Positions 17,273 to 26,150 of a stretch of 64,000 bases of DNA are shown here, piece by piece (position 1 is the first letter of the stretch; the number at the start of each line of letters is the position of its first letter). The stretch spans positions 1 to 64,000 of the forward strand of contig NZ_BCVQ01000009.1 of assembly GCF_001591825.1 (NCBI RefSeq), written 5' to 3'. The position numbers were made by a program, and so were the translations under genes. Source of the DNA: Rossellomorea vietnamensis NBRC 101237. GTDB lineage: Bacteria > Bacillota > Bacilli > Bacillales > Bacillaceae_B. The notes below the pieces were generated by a model. The model was not told the origin of the DNA. It did no database searches and saw only the letters and a list, made by a program, of their open reading frames with translations.

Positions 17273-17287
17273 ATGAAAACGTTTTCT
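17273..17287. promoter_or_regulatory. CcpA-binding cre site upstream of fadM
   Basis: ATGAAAACGTTTTCT matches every defined position of the catabolite-responsive element WTGNAANCGNWNNCW and is palindromic around the central CG. On the minus strand a TATATA -10-like element lies just downstream, so binding would block the fadM promoter. Confidence 0.85.
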
Positions 17288-17558
17288 TATTTGATAAAAA
17301 AGAGAAGGTTCATACGCAGTATATCTACCAACATTTTATCACCTTTTAAACGATTTGAATATACTTTCAAAACTTTCTTAGTAGAATATTATCGGAATTT
17401 GTAAATATGTGAATAAGGATGTTGGATAGTAGGAAAACTAACCTTTGCCTTCTGATGATACCGCTTTCTTACCGTGCCGTATACAGGGTAATATTACCTA
17501 TCCGAAAGCACCTGAGAAAGGGTATCGAAGACTAAAAAAGGAAACGGAGGAATGGAAT

Positions 17559-17816
17559 ATGCAACAACAACCTCAACAAGGGAGCCAGCAGCAAACGTAC
17601 ACACAGCCGCCGCATATGCTCACTACGAAGGATTCACTTTATTTAAATGACATGCTTGCCTGGAATCTGACTGCCATGAAGAAATGTCATTTTGCCGCTG
17701 CTCACTGTCAGGATACGGAGATTAAAGCGGAGCTCGATAAATGCGGCCAGATGCATCAGCGCCACTACCAACAGCTGCTTGCCCATCTAAATACGACCAA
17801 CCAAAATATGATGTAG
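17559..17816 (+). CDS. CotF-like small coat-associated protein
   Basis: The 85-aa Gln-rich protein (MQQQPQQGSQQQTYTQPPH at the N terminus) contains a helical segment ending YLNDMLAWNLTAMKKCHFAA with paired cysteines and histidines, resembling half of a ferritin-like CotF helix bundle. ACGGAGG lies 9 nt upstream of the ATG at 17559. It precedes another CotF-type gene by 17 nt, so both are probably one sporulation operon. Position corresponds to the yusN locus. Confidence 0.75.
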   Translation: MQQQPQQGSQQQTYTQPPHMLTTKDSLYLNDMLAWNLTAMKKCHFAAAHCQDTEIKAELDKCGQMHQRHYQQLLAHLNTTNQNMM

Positions 17817-17833
17817 AAAGGAGTCCTTAAACG

Positions 17834-18181
17834 ATGAATCAACAGAATCAGCAAAAAATCCAAAATCCCCAAACGCAAGTGCCGGAAACGCCACAAATGA
17901 ATGATCGCGACTTCATTACGGATGTCCTGTCCCATGAAAAATATATGACGGCTTCCTATTGTACGGCTTTGAATGAAGCAAGCCATCAAGCTTTATATCA
18001 GGATCTCCTGACGATTTTCAACGAAACGCAAAATGCCCAACGGGAATTATACAATGAAATGTTCCGCAAAGGCTGGTACAAGCTGGAGGCGGCCGACAGT
18101 CAAAAGATCCAGCAGTCCTATCAACAGCATCAGCAGTATTCTTCCCAATTTCCATATGGGTACGGCGGTCAGCTCCAATAA
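17834..18181 (+). CDS. yusN: Spore coat protein, CotF family (YusN-like)
   Basis: The 115-aa protein matches the Coat_F family: a Gln/Asn/Pro-rich N terminus, the helix DRDFITDVLSHEKYMTASYC, the segment LYQDLLTIFNETQNAQRELY, and GWYKLEAADSQKIQQSYQQ, followed by a YGYGG tail. Such proteins are made in the mother cell and deposited on the spore. AAAGGAG precedes the start. A strong terminator follows. Which of the two neighbours is the true yusN ortholog is not certain. Confidence 0.85.
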   Translation: MNQQNQQKIQNPQTQVPETPQMNDRDFITDVLSHEKYMTASYCTALNEASHQALYQDLLTIFNETQNAQRELYNEMFRKGWYKLEAADSQKIQQSYQQHQQYSSQFPYGYGGQLQ

Positions 18182-18184
18182 TGA

Positions 18185-18214
18185 ACGGAAGGCAGACTCG
18201 GGTCTGCCTTTTTT
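18185..18214 (+). terminator. Terminator after the coat protein genes
   Basis: Stem AAGGCAGAC / GTCTGCCTT with a 4-nt loop and a TTTTTTT run. Confidence 0.92.
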
Positions 18215-18235
18215 TGTTGGGGATAGAATCCAAAA

Positions 18236-18273
18236 AAAAAAGCACCCTCTTCACACCAGAAGGGTACTTTTTC
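18236..18273 (-). terminator. Terminator after yusU
   Basis: Minus-strand stem AGTACCCTTCT / AGAGGGTGCT followed by a run of ten T. Confidence 0.88.
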
Positions 18274-18284
18274 AATCAGTATCG

Positions 18285-18548
18285 TCATTCATCTTTTTTC
18301 TTCCTGCTCATTTCCGCCCGATGTGCTTCATTCATCTCTTTGATCTCCCCGACGATCCGTTTCATTTCATCTTTCCCCTCCGGGTAGAGGGAATTCCAAT
18401 GTTTCACCAGTGCCGGCATGTTCTTCGCGATAAATGAGTAAAGAGCGTATTGTGTCACCATTTCTTTCTTACTTGCGTCGGTTTCACCCACCAACAGTTC
18501 CGTGTACTTTTCAAGTAACGCATCAAATTGTTCAGGGAATTCCTTCAT
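18285..18548 (-). CDS. yusU: YusU family protein (DUF2573)
   Basis: An 87-aa charged, helical cytoplasmic protein with FDALLEKYTELLVGETDASKKEMV and the ending EAHRAEMSRKKKDE. It matches the YusU family in length, composition and location beside yusV. Function unknown. It lies 26 nt after the FhuF-type gene, so it may be the last gene of the iron-uptake operon. Confidence 0.8.
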   Translation of the reverse strand: MKEFPEQFDALLEKYTELLVGETDASKKEMVTQYALYSFIAKNMPALVKHWNSLYPEGKDEMKRIVGEIKEMNEAHRAEMSRKKKDE

Positions 18549-18574
18549 TGCGTTAGCCTCCTTGCAAATGTGAA

Positions 18575-19330
18575 TTAGGTCTTTTTAATCAGACAGGTCT
18601 GCGGACAAGTTTTACAGCGATATTGTTCCCCGTTCTCCAGTCTGTAGGAGAAGCAGCATGTTTTTCTGACACGCATTTTTTCCGTTTTCCCCTCTACATT
18701 TACTTTACTGCTATAATATCTGGCCAGTGGATTTCGGTGATAGTTTCCGAACCAGGGGCTGTTTTCATCTGACAGGAGCATCCGCAGTTGGTCATCACGG
18801 CCGCTCCCCGTCCCTTCGTTTAGAAGGAAGTCATCACTCTCGAATATCCAGAATACATATACGGCAATGTTTTCCCAAAGAATCAGGTTCGATAGCTTTG
18901 TGGCACGTTTAATCGACTGAATCACGTGATCGAGATGATCCCGGAAAATGGATTGAATGAACGTCTTCTTTTCTTCAAGGGAAGTAAACTCCGTCACCGA
19001 CGCATCCTTCAAGTGGAATTGAGGCATCCATAATCCATTTTTCTCCCCATCGACCATGATCAGGTTTTCAGGCTTGAGATTCAATTTCTTATTCCAGTAT
19101 GTCATGGTCATTAAACCCATTGCTGCTACAAACGCATAGCGCTTCATGAATAGGGAGGCGGCAACTTTAAAGTCGTCCGTCCCGATCAGGGAGCGACGCT
19201 GGGATAAATAGGATTTCATCTTCCCGCCATCCAGGAATGAGGTTGCCTCTTCCCCTTTTAAAGCAGGGGCGGACGCGTGGAAACGGTATTTCCTCAAGAT
19301 CTCCCACTGCTGTTCGGTGAGGGTGCTCAT
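18575..19330 (-). CDS. FhuF-type ferric siderophore reductase
   Basis: The 251-aa protein ends in a cysteine cluster CC followed about a dozen residues later by CxxC (KTCCFSYRLENGEQYRCKTC), the 2Fe-2S site of FhuF reductases that release iron from imported ferric siderophores. The body carries the usual FhuF features, such as NLILWENIAVYVFW. Its ATG overlaps the yusV stop (ATGA), implying translational coupling. The start at 19330 has GTGGAGA upstream. Cellular site: cytoplasm. Confidence 0.9.
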   Translation of the reverse strand: MSTLTEQQWEILRKYRFHASAPALKGEEATSFLDGGKMKSYLSQRRSLIGTDDFKVAASLFMKRYAFVAAMGLMTMTYWNKKLNLKPENLIMVDGEKNGLWMPQFHLKDASVTEFTSLEEKKTFIQSIFRDHLDHVIQSIKRATKLSNLILWENIAVYVFWIFESDDFLLNEGTGSGRDDQLRMLLSDENSPWFGNYHRNPLARYYSSKVNVEGKTEKMRVRKTCCFSYRLENGEQYRCKTCPQTCLIKKT

Positions 19331-20145
19331 CCTGTCTCCACTGCGTCTTTCAAGATGCATCGTCCTCTACCGAACGGGATGCATAAAGGCGTGCCGAATA
19401 ATGGGTCCCGGGATACCTGGCAGTCCATATCGAACACATTTTTCACGAGTTCACAGCTGATCACCTCTTCAGGTTTTCCTTGAGCATAGATCTGTTTATC
19501 CCGGATGGCTACGATATTATGGGCGTATCTGCAGGCAAGGTTCAGGTCATGAAGGACCATGACGATGGTGCGCTGCTCTTTCTCATTCAGTTCGAATAAT
19601 AAGTCCAGTATCTCGATCTGATGGGTCATATCAAGATACGTCGTTGGCTCATCCAACAGGATGATGTCTGTATCCTGTGCGAGTGTCAGGGCGATCCACG
19701 CGCGCTGCCTCTGCCCTCCCGATAGTTCATCCACTTTCCGGTGCTGCAGATCCTCCATCTTCGTTGCTTTCAACGCATCCTGGACAATTTCTTCATCTTT
19801 CTGTGACCATTGCTTGAGCCAGGTTTGATGAGGGTAGCGCCCCTGCTTGACGAGCTGAAGGACGGTCAGCCCTTCTGGAGCCGTTGGGGATTGAGGAAGA
19901 ATGGCCATTTTACGAGCGACTTCCTTCGTTGACAAACGTGAGATGGCCTCCCCGTCCAACAGGACCGATCCCTGCTTCGGCTTAAGCAGACGGGCGATGG
20001 AACGAAGAAGCGTGGATTTCCCGCAGCCGTTCCCGCCGATGAAGACCGAAATCTCCCCTTGTGGAATGTCAATATTCAATTCATCGATGATCGTCCGTTC
20101 CCCGTAAGATAGAGTCAAATCCTTCGTTTGTAGTACGTCACTCAT
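19327..20145 (-). CDS. yusV: Iron-siderophore ABC transporter ATP-binding protein (YusV)
   Basis: The 272-aa ATPase has Walker A GGNGCGKST, signature LSGGQRQRAW, Walker B IILLDEPT and the H-loop VMVLHDLNLA. It is of the FecE/FhuC class. In B. subtilis YusV is the ATPase used by several siderophore importers, including the YfiYZ/YfhA system for schizokinen-type siderophores. Here it is encoded with its own permeases, 15 nt downstream of the second permease gene. Confidence 0.93.
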   Translation of the reverse strand: MSDVLQTKDLTLSYGERTIIDELNIDIPQGEISVFIGGNGCGKSTLLRSIARLLKPKQGSVLLDGEAISRLSTKEVARKMAILPQSPTAPEGLTVLQLVKQGRYPHQTWLKQWSQKDEEIVQDALKATKMEDLQHRKVDELSGGQRQRAWIALTLAQDTDIILLDEPTTYLDMTHQIEILDLLFELNEKEQRTIVMVLHDLNLACRYAHNIVAIRDKQIYAQGKPEEVISCELVKNVFDMDCQVSRDPLFGTPLCIPFGRGRCILKDAVETG

Positions 20146-20160
20146 CTATGGCCAACTCCT

Positions 20161-21216
20161 TTAAGAATTTCTTGTTTTGAATAAAAGATAGATAAAATAC
20201 GGTGCGCCGATCGCTGCCGTAAAGACACCGGCCGGGACTTCGAGTGGAAGGAAGAGTGTCCTGCCGATCAAATCTGCCACCATGACGAGGATCCCGCCGA
20301 TCAGGGCTGCAGTCGGAAGCAATGCCCCGAAAGAAGAACCTACCATCCTCCTTGCCATGTGGGGAGCCATCAAGCCTACAAAGCCGATTCCACCGGCAAA
20401 TGCGACGGCTCCCCCCACTAACGCCGTTGACATGAGAAGGAGAAAGAACCGCTGCCGCTGAACATTCCCTCCAACACTAGTGGCGATTTCTTCGCCTAGT
20501 TCCTGTATATTCAGCTGACGGGTAATAAAGAAGCTTAACAGGATAAAGATCAGGCTCCAAGGAAGCAGGATCCACACATCCTGCCAATCAGAACCGTTCA
20601 CTGTACCTGTGATCCAGATATTTGCCTGACTGGCCCTGTAGATCGGGCCGAGTATCATAAGCAACGTGGTCAAAGCTTGAGTCAAAGCCGAGATACCAAT
20701 ACCGATCAGAACAAGTCTGACAGGTGATACCCCTTTTCGCCAGGCTAAAAAGTAAACCAGAAAGGCAATGACTGTCGCGCCGATGAATGCCGCAACCGGC
20801 AGCCATTTAATGCTGACCATCAACGTATTATCATCATTGCTGAAAAGCGTCAGGAAGGCTACGACAGATGCTCCCGCTCCTCCTGTGATTCCAATGATGT
20901 CCGGTGAAGCAAGGGGGTTGCGTATCATCCCTTGAAGGATTCCCCCGGCAACGGCTAACGCCATCCCGGCAAGCAGTGCGATGAGGATCCGCGGCAGGCG
21001 GAATGACGTCACCACGAGGTGCTCCAGGCTCGTCCCCCCTCCAAAGAAGACACTGATCACCTTCCATGGGGCAATCTTCAGGTCCCCTATTCCTGTACTC
21101 ATGATCAGAACCAGGAATGTAATCAAACCCAGGATGGTTATTTTTTTAAGTGCTGAAAGATCAACGAGCATCGAAACACGGTCCTGCAACCATCGTTTTC
21201 CTATAAATCGATTCAT
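20161..21216 (-). CDS. Siderophore ABC transporter permease (YfhA-type)
   Basis: The 351-aa FecCD/BtuC-family permease has about ten membrane segments; family motifs include LPRILIALLAGMALAVAGG near residue 75 and GFVGLMAPHMARRMVG near residue 270. An N-terminal cytoplasmic tail of about 25 residues precedes the first segment. It pairs with the next permease as a heterodimer. AAGGGG is the ribosome site, and the gap to the upstream permease is 3 nt. Confidence 0.92.
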   Translation of the reverse strand: MNRFIGKRWLQDRVSMLVDLSALKKITILGLITFLVLIMSTGIGDLKIAPWKVISVFFGGGTSLEHLVVTSFRLPRILIALLAGMALAVAGGILQGMIRNPLASPDIIGITGGAGASVVAFLTLFSNDDNTLMVSIKWLPVAAFIGATVIAFLVYFLAWRKGVSPVRLVLIGIGISALTQALTTLLMILGPIYRASQANIWITGTVNGSDWQDVWILLPWSLIFILLSFFITRQLNIQELGEEIATSVGGNVQRQRFFLLLMSTALVGGAVAFAGGIGFVGLMAPHMARRMVGSSFGALLPTAALIGGILVMVADLIGRTLFLPLEVPAGVFTAAIGAPYFIYLLFKTRNS

Positions 21217-21219
21217 CGG

Positions 21220-22206
21220 TTAAAACCCCTTCCTTGCCACATACACGAAGAATGGTGCCCCGATGATGGCGGTCATGACACCGACTGGCACTTCCTGGGG
21301 CATGATGACGTAGCGTGCTCCAATGTCGGCAGCCAGTAATAAGATCGCTCCGAGAAGTCCCGAGAAAGGAATCAGCCACCTGTGATCCACGCCGATGATT
21401 TTCCTTGCTAAATGGGGAATGACAATTCCGATGAAACCGATGGGGCCGGCTACAGCGACGGAACCGCCAGCCAAGAGGACGACCACCATCAAAGCAAGAA
21501 ACTTGATTACATTCGTTTTCAGGCCGAGTCCTTTCGCCACATCTTCCCCCATGGCGAGGATATTCATCTTGCCGGCAATAAAGAGGGCAAGAATCCAGCC
21601 AGCCACTATATAGGGAAAGACCCCGCTCAATATATCAAGACTTCTTCCCTGGACAGATCCCGCGAGCCAGAATAACACCTGCTCAAGTGCCGCTTCGTTC
21701 AAGACAAGTAATCCCTGTGTAAAGGAAGAAAACATAGCGGTGATTGCCGCCCCAGCAAGCGTCAGCTTCATAGGCGTCAAGCCTTTATCTCCGGCAGAGC
21801 TGATGACGAATACGCCGACCGCTGCAATGGCGGCACCAAGAAAGGCGAGCCACGTAAAGGATTGCAGGTTGGTTACGCCAAAGAGCGTTACCGCTACGAC
21901 CACCATAAAGGCTCCCCCTGCATTGATTCCGAAAATCCCTGGAGATGCGAGGGGGTTATTGGTCAATGTTTGCATTAAAACCCCTGAAATCGCAAGGGAG
22001 GCACCGACGGCCGCTGCTATGAGCGCCCTTGGTAACCGGATGGTCTGAAGCACGATATGCTCCGTCGATCCAGTCGGGTTGGAAAAAGCCCCGATGGCTG
22101 TTTGCCAACTTGTATCCGTGTATCCGTATACAATACTGATCCCGATGCACAGGATAAGAAAAAGAAATGTTCCTATAAATAAAAGAAGTTTTTTTTGAAT
22201 AGTCAT
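21220..22206 (-). CDS. Siderophore ABC transporter permease (YfiZ-type)
   Basis: The 328-aa FecCD-family permease contains LPRALIAAAVGASLAISG and GPIGFIGIVIPHLARKIIG, the paired hallmark motifs. It is the first gene of the four- or five-gene minus-strand operon and is divergent from the binding-protein gene. Its promoter region carries the Fur box at 22314-22328. AAAGGTT lies before the start. Confidence 0.92.
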   Translation of the reverse strand: MTIQKKLLLFIGTFLFLILCIGISIVYGYTDTSWQTAIGAFSNPTGSTEHIVLQTIRLPRALIAAAVGASLAISGVLMQTLTNNPLASPGIFGINAGGAFMVVVAVTLFGVTNLQSFTWLAFLGAAIAAVGVFVISSAGDKGLTPMKLTLAGAAITAMFSSFTQGLLVLNEAALEQVLFWLAGSVQGRSLDILSGVFPYIVAGWILALFIAGKMNILAMGEDVAKGLGLKTNVIKFLALMVVVLLAGGSVAVAGPIGFIGIVIPHLARKIIGVDHRWLIPFSGLLGAILLLAADIGARYVIMPQEVPVGVMTAIIGAPFFVYVARKGF

Positions 22207-22313
22207 TATGTGCTAACCTTTCTATTCCTTAAAGGAAAGGAAATCAATTAAACCATCAGGTACTGCTCTTCCCTCTCTATTTTAAAGAAGAATAAAAGGA
22301 GCGTCAATGACTT

Positions 22314-22328
22314 TGAAAATCATTATCA
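22314..22328. promoter_or_regulatory. Fur box, permease side
   Basis: TGAAAATCATTATCA matches the 7-1-7 Fur consensus TGATAATNATTATCA at 14 of 15 positions (one substitution). It lies 108 bp upstream of the divergent permease operon and just before the -35 of the binding-protein promoter. Confidence 0.85.
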
Positions 22329-22336
22329 TTTAGGTA

Positions 22337-22365
22337 TTGACAATAAAAACCTTCTCAACTACCAT
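22337..22365 (+). promoter_or_regulatory. Promoter of the siderophore-binding protein gene
   Basis: TTGACA at 22337-22342 and TACCAT at 22360-22365, spacing 17 bp. It lies between two Fur boxes, so iron-replete Fur would block it. Confidence 0.7.
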
Positions 22366-22377
22366 TATGAGTGTAAA

Positions 22378-22392
22378 TGATAATCATTATCA
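22378..22392. promoter_or_regulatory. Fur box, binding-protein side
   Basis: TGATAATCATTATCA is a perfect match to the Bacillus Fur consensus. It sits just downstream of the -10, 30 bp before the start codon, an ideal repressor position. Confidence 0.95.
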
Positions 22393-22421
22393 CCGATAAA
22401 ATATATCAGGAGGATCTACAT

Positions 22422-23381
22422 ATGAAATTAAAAGGCTTACTATCTTTACTGTTGATCTCTACGCTTCTCTTTCTTGCTGCCTGCGGAAATAAAGAAGAAA
22501 AAGAGGAATCCGCAGGAAATGATGCGAATGAAGAAACGTATACAGTGAAACACGCAATGGGGACGACGGAAATCAAAGGAACGCCAAAGAAAGTTGTCAT
22601 CCTTACAAATGAAGGAACCGAGGCTCTCCTTGCCATGGGTGTCACTCCCGTCGGTGCCGTTCAATCTTGGACAGGTGATCCTTGGTATGACCACATCGCC
22701 GACAAGATGAAAGACGTTGAAGTCGTGGGTACAGAGAGCGAATTAAACATGGAAGCGATCGCAAAGCTTCAACCGGACTTGATTATCGGGAACAAAATGC
22801 GCCAGGAAGAGCAGTACAATCAGTTGAAGGACATCGCTCCAACCGTCATGGCCGAAACATTGCGCGGTAACTGGAAAGAAAATTTCGAGTTATATGCCAA
22901 AGCAGTGAATAAAGAAGATAAGGGTCAGGAAGTATTAGCGGAGTACGATCAGCGAATTGAAGATCTGAAAGGGAAACTCGGCGATAAACTGAATCAAAAA
23001 GTTTCCATGGTCCGCTTTTTAGCTGGAGACGTAAGAATTTATCATAAAGATTCATTCTCAGGAGTGATCTTGGATCAATTAGGGTTCGCCCGTCCTGAAG
23101 GTCAGGATGTAGATGATTTTGCAGAAAAAGGTGTAACGAAAGAACGCATCCCGGCAATGGACGGAGATGTCCTGTTCTACTTCACATATGAAACAGGCGA
23201 CGGCGAAGCGAACAAACTTGCTGAGGAGTGGCTGAACGATCCATTGTTCAAAAATCTTGAAGTAGCAAAACAAGATAAGGTATATGAAGTAAGTGATGCG
23301 ATTTGGAACACGGCAGGCGGAGTCCTGGCAGCAAATGAGATGCTCGATGATATTGAAAAGTATTTCCTGGAACAGGAATAA
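22422..23381 (+). CDS. Siderophore-binding lipoprotein (YfiY-type)
   Basis: The 319-aa lipoprotein has a signal peptide with lipobox L-A-A-C, followed by a charged linker. The periplasmic-binding fold has TPKKVVILTNEGTEALLAMG and LQPDLIIGNKMRQEEQY, typical of Fe-siderophore binding proteins and closest in character to B. subtilis YfiY (hydroxamate siderophores of schizokinen type). CAGGAGGA sets the start at 22422 rather than 22377, which falls inside the Fur box. Divergent from the permease/ATPase operon. Confidence 0.92.
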   Translation: MKLKGLLSLLLISTLLFLAACGNKEEKEESAGNDANEETYTVKHAMGTTEIKGTPKKVVILTNEGTEALLAMGVTPVGAVQSWTGDPWYDHIADKMKDVEVVGTESELNMEAIAKLQPDLIIGNKMRQEEQYNQLKDIAPTVMAETLRGNWKENFELYAKAVNKEDKGQEVLAEYDQRIEDLKGKLGDKLNQKVSMVRFLAGDVRIYHKDSFSGVILDQLGFARPEGQDVDDFAEKGVTKERIPAMDGDVLFYFTYETGDGEANKLAEEWLNDPLFKNLEVAKQDKVYEVSDAIWNTAGGVLAANEMLDDIEKYFLEQE

Positions 23382-23387
23382 ACGTTA

Positions 23388-23424
23388 GCCGGAGAGGGCG
23401 TCCCCCCTTTCCGGCTTTTTCTAT
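23388..23424 (+). terminator. Terminator after the siderophore-binding protein gene
   Basis: Stem GCCGGAGAGGG / CCCTTTCCGGC followed by TTTTTC. Confidence 0.88.
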
Positions 23425-23538
23425 GCTGATTTTCATGAACGCTTTACGCATTTTTCCCTTTGCCCCTTCCTTTCTCATAATTCTCCTTTTTTCGGTAACA
23501 CTACAGGATAGACCATACATCGGACATGAGGGATTAGT

Positions 23539-25044
23539 ATGTTTTCATTCTTTAAGAACAAGAAAAACAGCGATAAGAACAGTAAGAAGCAATCATATGA
23601 AAGTCTGAAAAAGGAAGCGGAGAAATCTGCCGATTATAAACAGGCCTTTTACCAGAATCCACATACAGGGGTGAAGTTCAGCCTGCACTTCGTCACAACG
23701 TTGATTGATGGAAAGATCCTGCAGGAGGATGTCCTTCCTTCCTTGCTTTCAAAGGATTTTCACTCTTTCGATGATCTAAAGACACTGGTCCCTGTTTTGG
23801 ATATTCAAATTTCCACAGATGAAACCCAAATCGAACAGAAGCTGTATAACGGATATACCCTCCTGACAATGGATGCTTCCAACCGAAAATTTGCCTTCAT
23901 CGCGACCAAGAACGAAATGGGCCGGAAAGTCTCTCAGCCGGAAGTGGAGTTCAGTGTCGTCGGACCCAAGGAGGCATTCGTAGAGTCTCTCAGTGATAAT
24001 CTGAACCTGCTAAGAAAGCGGCTGCCCATCAAGGAAATGCTGGTGGAAGAATTCAATCTCGGAACACTCACCCACACCCGGGTGGTCCTGTTGTATATTG
24101 ACGGACTGGCAGATGAAGCAAACGTCAATACGGTCCGGCAGCGATTACGCGATATAGACTTTGATCAAATCATAGACAGCTCATTCGTTGAACAGCTGAT
24201 TGCCGATAACGGTAAGTCCCCCTTCCCGCAACTATTGGACTCTGAACGACCTGACCGGGTCGCGTCCGTACTTGCCGAGGGTAAAATTGCCATCATGGTG
24301 GATGGATCGCCGCATGCTTTGATCGGGCCGACCACACTTGTAGAATTTTTTAACGCATATGAGGATTATTTCCTGAATTTCTTCATTTCCTCTTTCCTGC
24401 GTCTGGTCCGTGTATTCGCCGTGGCATTCTCCATTTTGATCACACCCATTTATGTAGCCGCATTGACGTATCATTATGAGCTCATACCGAAGGATTTAAT
24501 GGCTACACTCATCACGTCAAGACAAGAGATCCCTCTGCCCCCTATTCTCGAGGCATTATTTCTTGAATTGACGATCGAACTGCTGCGGGAAGCAGGAGCA
24601 CGCCTTCCGACCAAGGTTGGTCAGACAATCGGTATCGTTGGAGGTATCGTCATCGGGACGGCATCCGTTGAAGCGGGGATCACGAGTAATGTACTGCTCA
24701 TATTGGTGGCACTTGCTGCCCTTGCTTCTTTTACCACTCCCGTATACCGGATGAGTAATACGATCCGTCTACTGCGTTTTCCCTTCCTATTGTTTGCACA
24801 ACTTTGGGGACTGCTTGGGATCGTCTACTGTTTCTGCCTTCTGATGGGTCATCTCCTGCAATTGACGTCCCTTGGCAGACCGTTTTTAGAACCTCTTTTC
24901 CCACCGCGGGTAAAAGACTTAAAAGATGCACTCATTCGACTTCCCTTCAGCAGACAAGGCGGCCGTCCTGAATACCTTCGAACAAAGAAACCGTTCAGGT
25001 TCCGTCCGTCCGAAGGGAAGAAAAAGCTTGATATCGATGAATAA
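23539..25044 (+). CDS. Spore germination receptor subunit A (GerAA family)
   Basis: The 501-aa protein is the A subunit of a nutrient germinant receptor in the spore inner membrane. A charged N-terminal tail (residues 1-30) leads to a large soluble domain, with the family marker GTLTHTRVVLLYIDGLAD near residue 180 and SPFPQLLDSERPDRVASVLAEGK near residue 230. Several membrane segments follow (about 275-440), including TKVGQTIGIVGGIVIG. First gene of a gerA-B-C operon; likely expressed in the forespore. The germinant is unknown. Confidence 0.94.
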   Translation: MFSFFKNKKNSDKNSKKQSYESLKKEAEKSADYKQAFYQNPHTGVKFSLHFVTTLIDGKILQEDVLPSLLSKDFHSFDDLKTLVPVLDIQISTDETQIEQKLYNGYTLLTMDASNRKFAFIATKNEMGRKVSQPEVEFSVVGPKEAFVESLSDNLNLLRKRLPIKEMLVEEFNLGTLTHTRVVLLYIDGLADEANVNTVRQRLRDIDFDQIIDSSFVEQLIADNGKSPFPQLLDSERPDRVASVLAEGKIAIMVDGSPHALIGPTTLVEFFNAYEDYFLNFFISSFLRLVRVFAVAFSILITPIYVAALTYHYELIPKDLMATLITSRQEIPLPPILEALFLELTIELLREAGARLPTKVGQTIGIVGGIVIGTASVEAGITSNVLLILVALAALASFTTPVYRMSNTIRLLRFPFLLFAQLWGLLGIVYCFCLLMGHLLQLTSLGRPFLEPLFPPRVKDLKDALIRLPFSRQGGRPEYLRTKKPFRFRPSEGKKKLDIDE

Positions 25045-25061
25045 TGGTTGGAGGTGATCAA

Positions 25062-26150
25062 ATGCAGCCGATTCCGGATAGAAGAAAAATATCGCCGTTC
25101 ATGATCTTTTTTCTCATTCACTCCATTCAAGTCGGGGCAGGGGTCCTCGGTTTCCAGCGTATCATTTCAAAAAATGCAGGCTATGATGGATGGATTTCTG
25201 TCATTCTTGCAGGTGTATTCACTCACGTTATCATGTTTCTCATGTATCAAATTTTAAATAGAGTGGATGGAGACCTTGTATCTGCCCACACTGTGGCATT
25301 CGGAAAGTGGATCGGGAAAATATTCAGTTTCTTCTTCGTCATCCATTTCAGTTTACTGGTGATTACCATCATGCGTACGTATATCGAGGTATTACAGGTG
25401 TGGATGTATCCAAGATTGAGTACGTTCTTCTTTTCTTTGCTCTTTCTCATCCTTGTTTACTATATTGTCAACGGCGGGGTACGGACGGTGACCGGAACTG
25501 CCTTTTTCGGGATTTTTCTTCCGAGTTATCTCGTTTTGACGTTTGCCTTCACCTTTAAGTATGCCGACTTCCGGAATGTCCTGCCTGTCTTTGACCATAC
25601 GGTAATGGATCTATTGATTTCCACCAAGAACATGTCCCTGACGTATTTAGGTTATGAAGCCATTTTACTACTATATCCTTTTGTGAAAGATGCTAAGAAA
25701 TCTCAGAAATATGCCCACTGGGCATTGTTTACGACCACTATCCTTTATACGATATTAGCCGTTGTTTCTTTCGCGTTTTTCAGTCAGAAACAGCTGGAAA
25801 AGACCGTCTGGGCCACTCTTTCTATGTGGAAAATCGTCGAAATGCCATTCGTGGAACGGTTTGAGTATATCGGTATTGCCAATTGGTGTTTGATCATCCT
25901 TCCAAACGTATGTATTGCGATCTGGTGTGCAAGCAGAACCTTAAAACGGATGACTCCACTGAAGCACAGGCATACTTTATTGATCATCTGCCTCCTTTGC
26001 TTATCCGCCCTCACCTTTTTCACTGACAGGAAACAAGTGAATTTCCTGAATACGATATCAGGGCAGATTGGATTTTACATTAATTATTTTTACATTCCTG
26101 CTCTTCTGTTGCTTGTGATCATCATGAAGAAAGTGAGGAATAAACAATGA
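25062..26150 (+). CDS. Spore germination receptor subunit B (GerAB family)
   Basis: The 362-aa membrane protein is an amino-acid-permease-like germinant receptor subunit with about ten hydrophobic segments. It carries the GerAB-type opening ISPFMIFFLIHSIQVGAGVLGFQ. The B subunit is thought to bind the germinant. TTGGAGGTGATCAA just before 25062 decides the start; a frame start at 25044 overlaps the gerA stop. It overlaps the C gene by 4 nt. Confidence 0.94.
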   Translation: MQPIPDRRKISPFMIFFLIHSIQVGAGVLGFQRIISKNAGYDGWISVILAGVFTHVIMFLMYQILNRVDGDLVSAHTVAFGKWIGKIFSFFFVIHFSLLVITIMRTYIEVLQVWMYPRLSTFFFSLLFLILVYYIVNGGVRTVTGTAFFGIFLPSYLVLTFAFTFKYADFRNVLPVFDHTVMDLLISTKNMSLTYLGYEAILLLYPFVKDAKKSQKYAHWALFTTTILYTILAVVSFAFFSQKQLEKTVWATLSMWKIVEMPFVERFEYIGIANWCLIILPNVCIAIWCASRTLKRMTPLKHRHTLLIICLLCLSALTFFTDRKQVNFLNTISGQIGFYINYFYIPALLLLVIIMKKVRNKQ

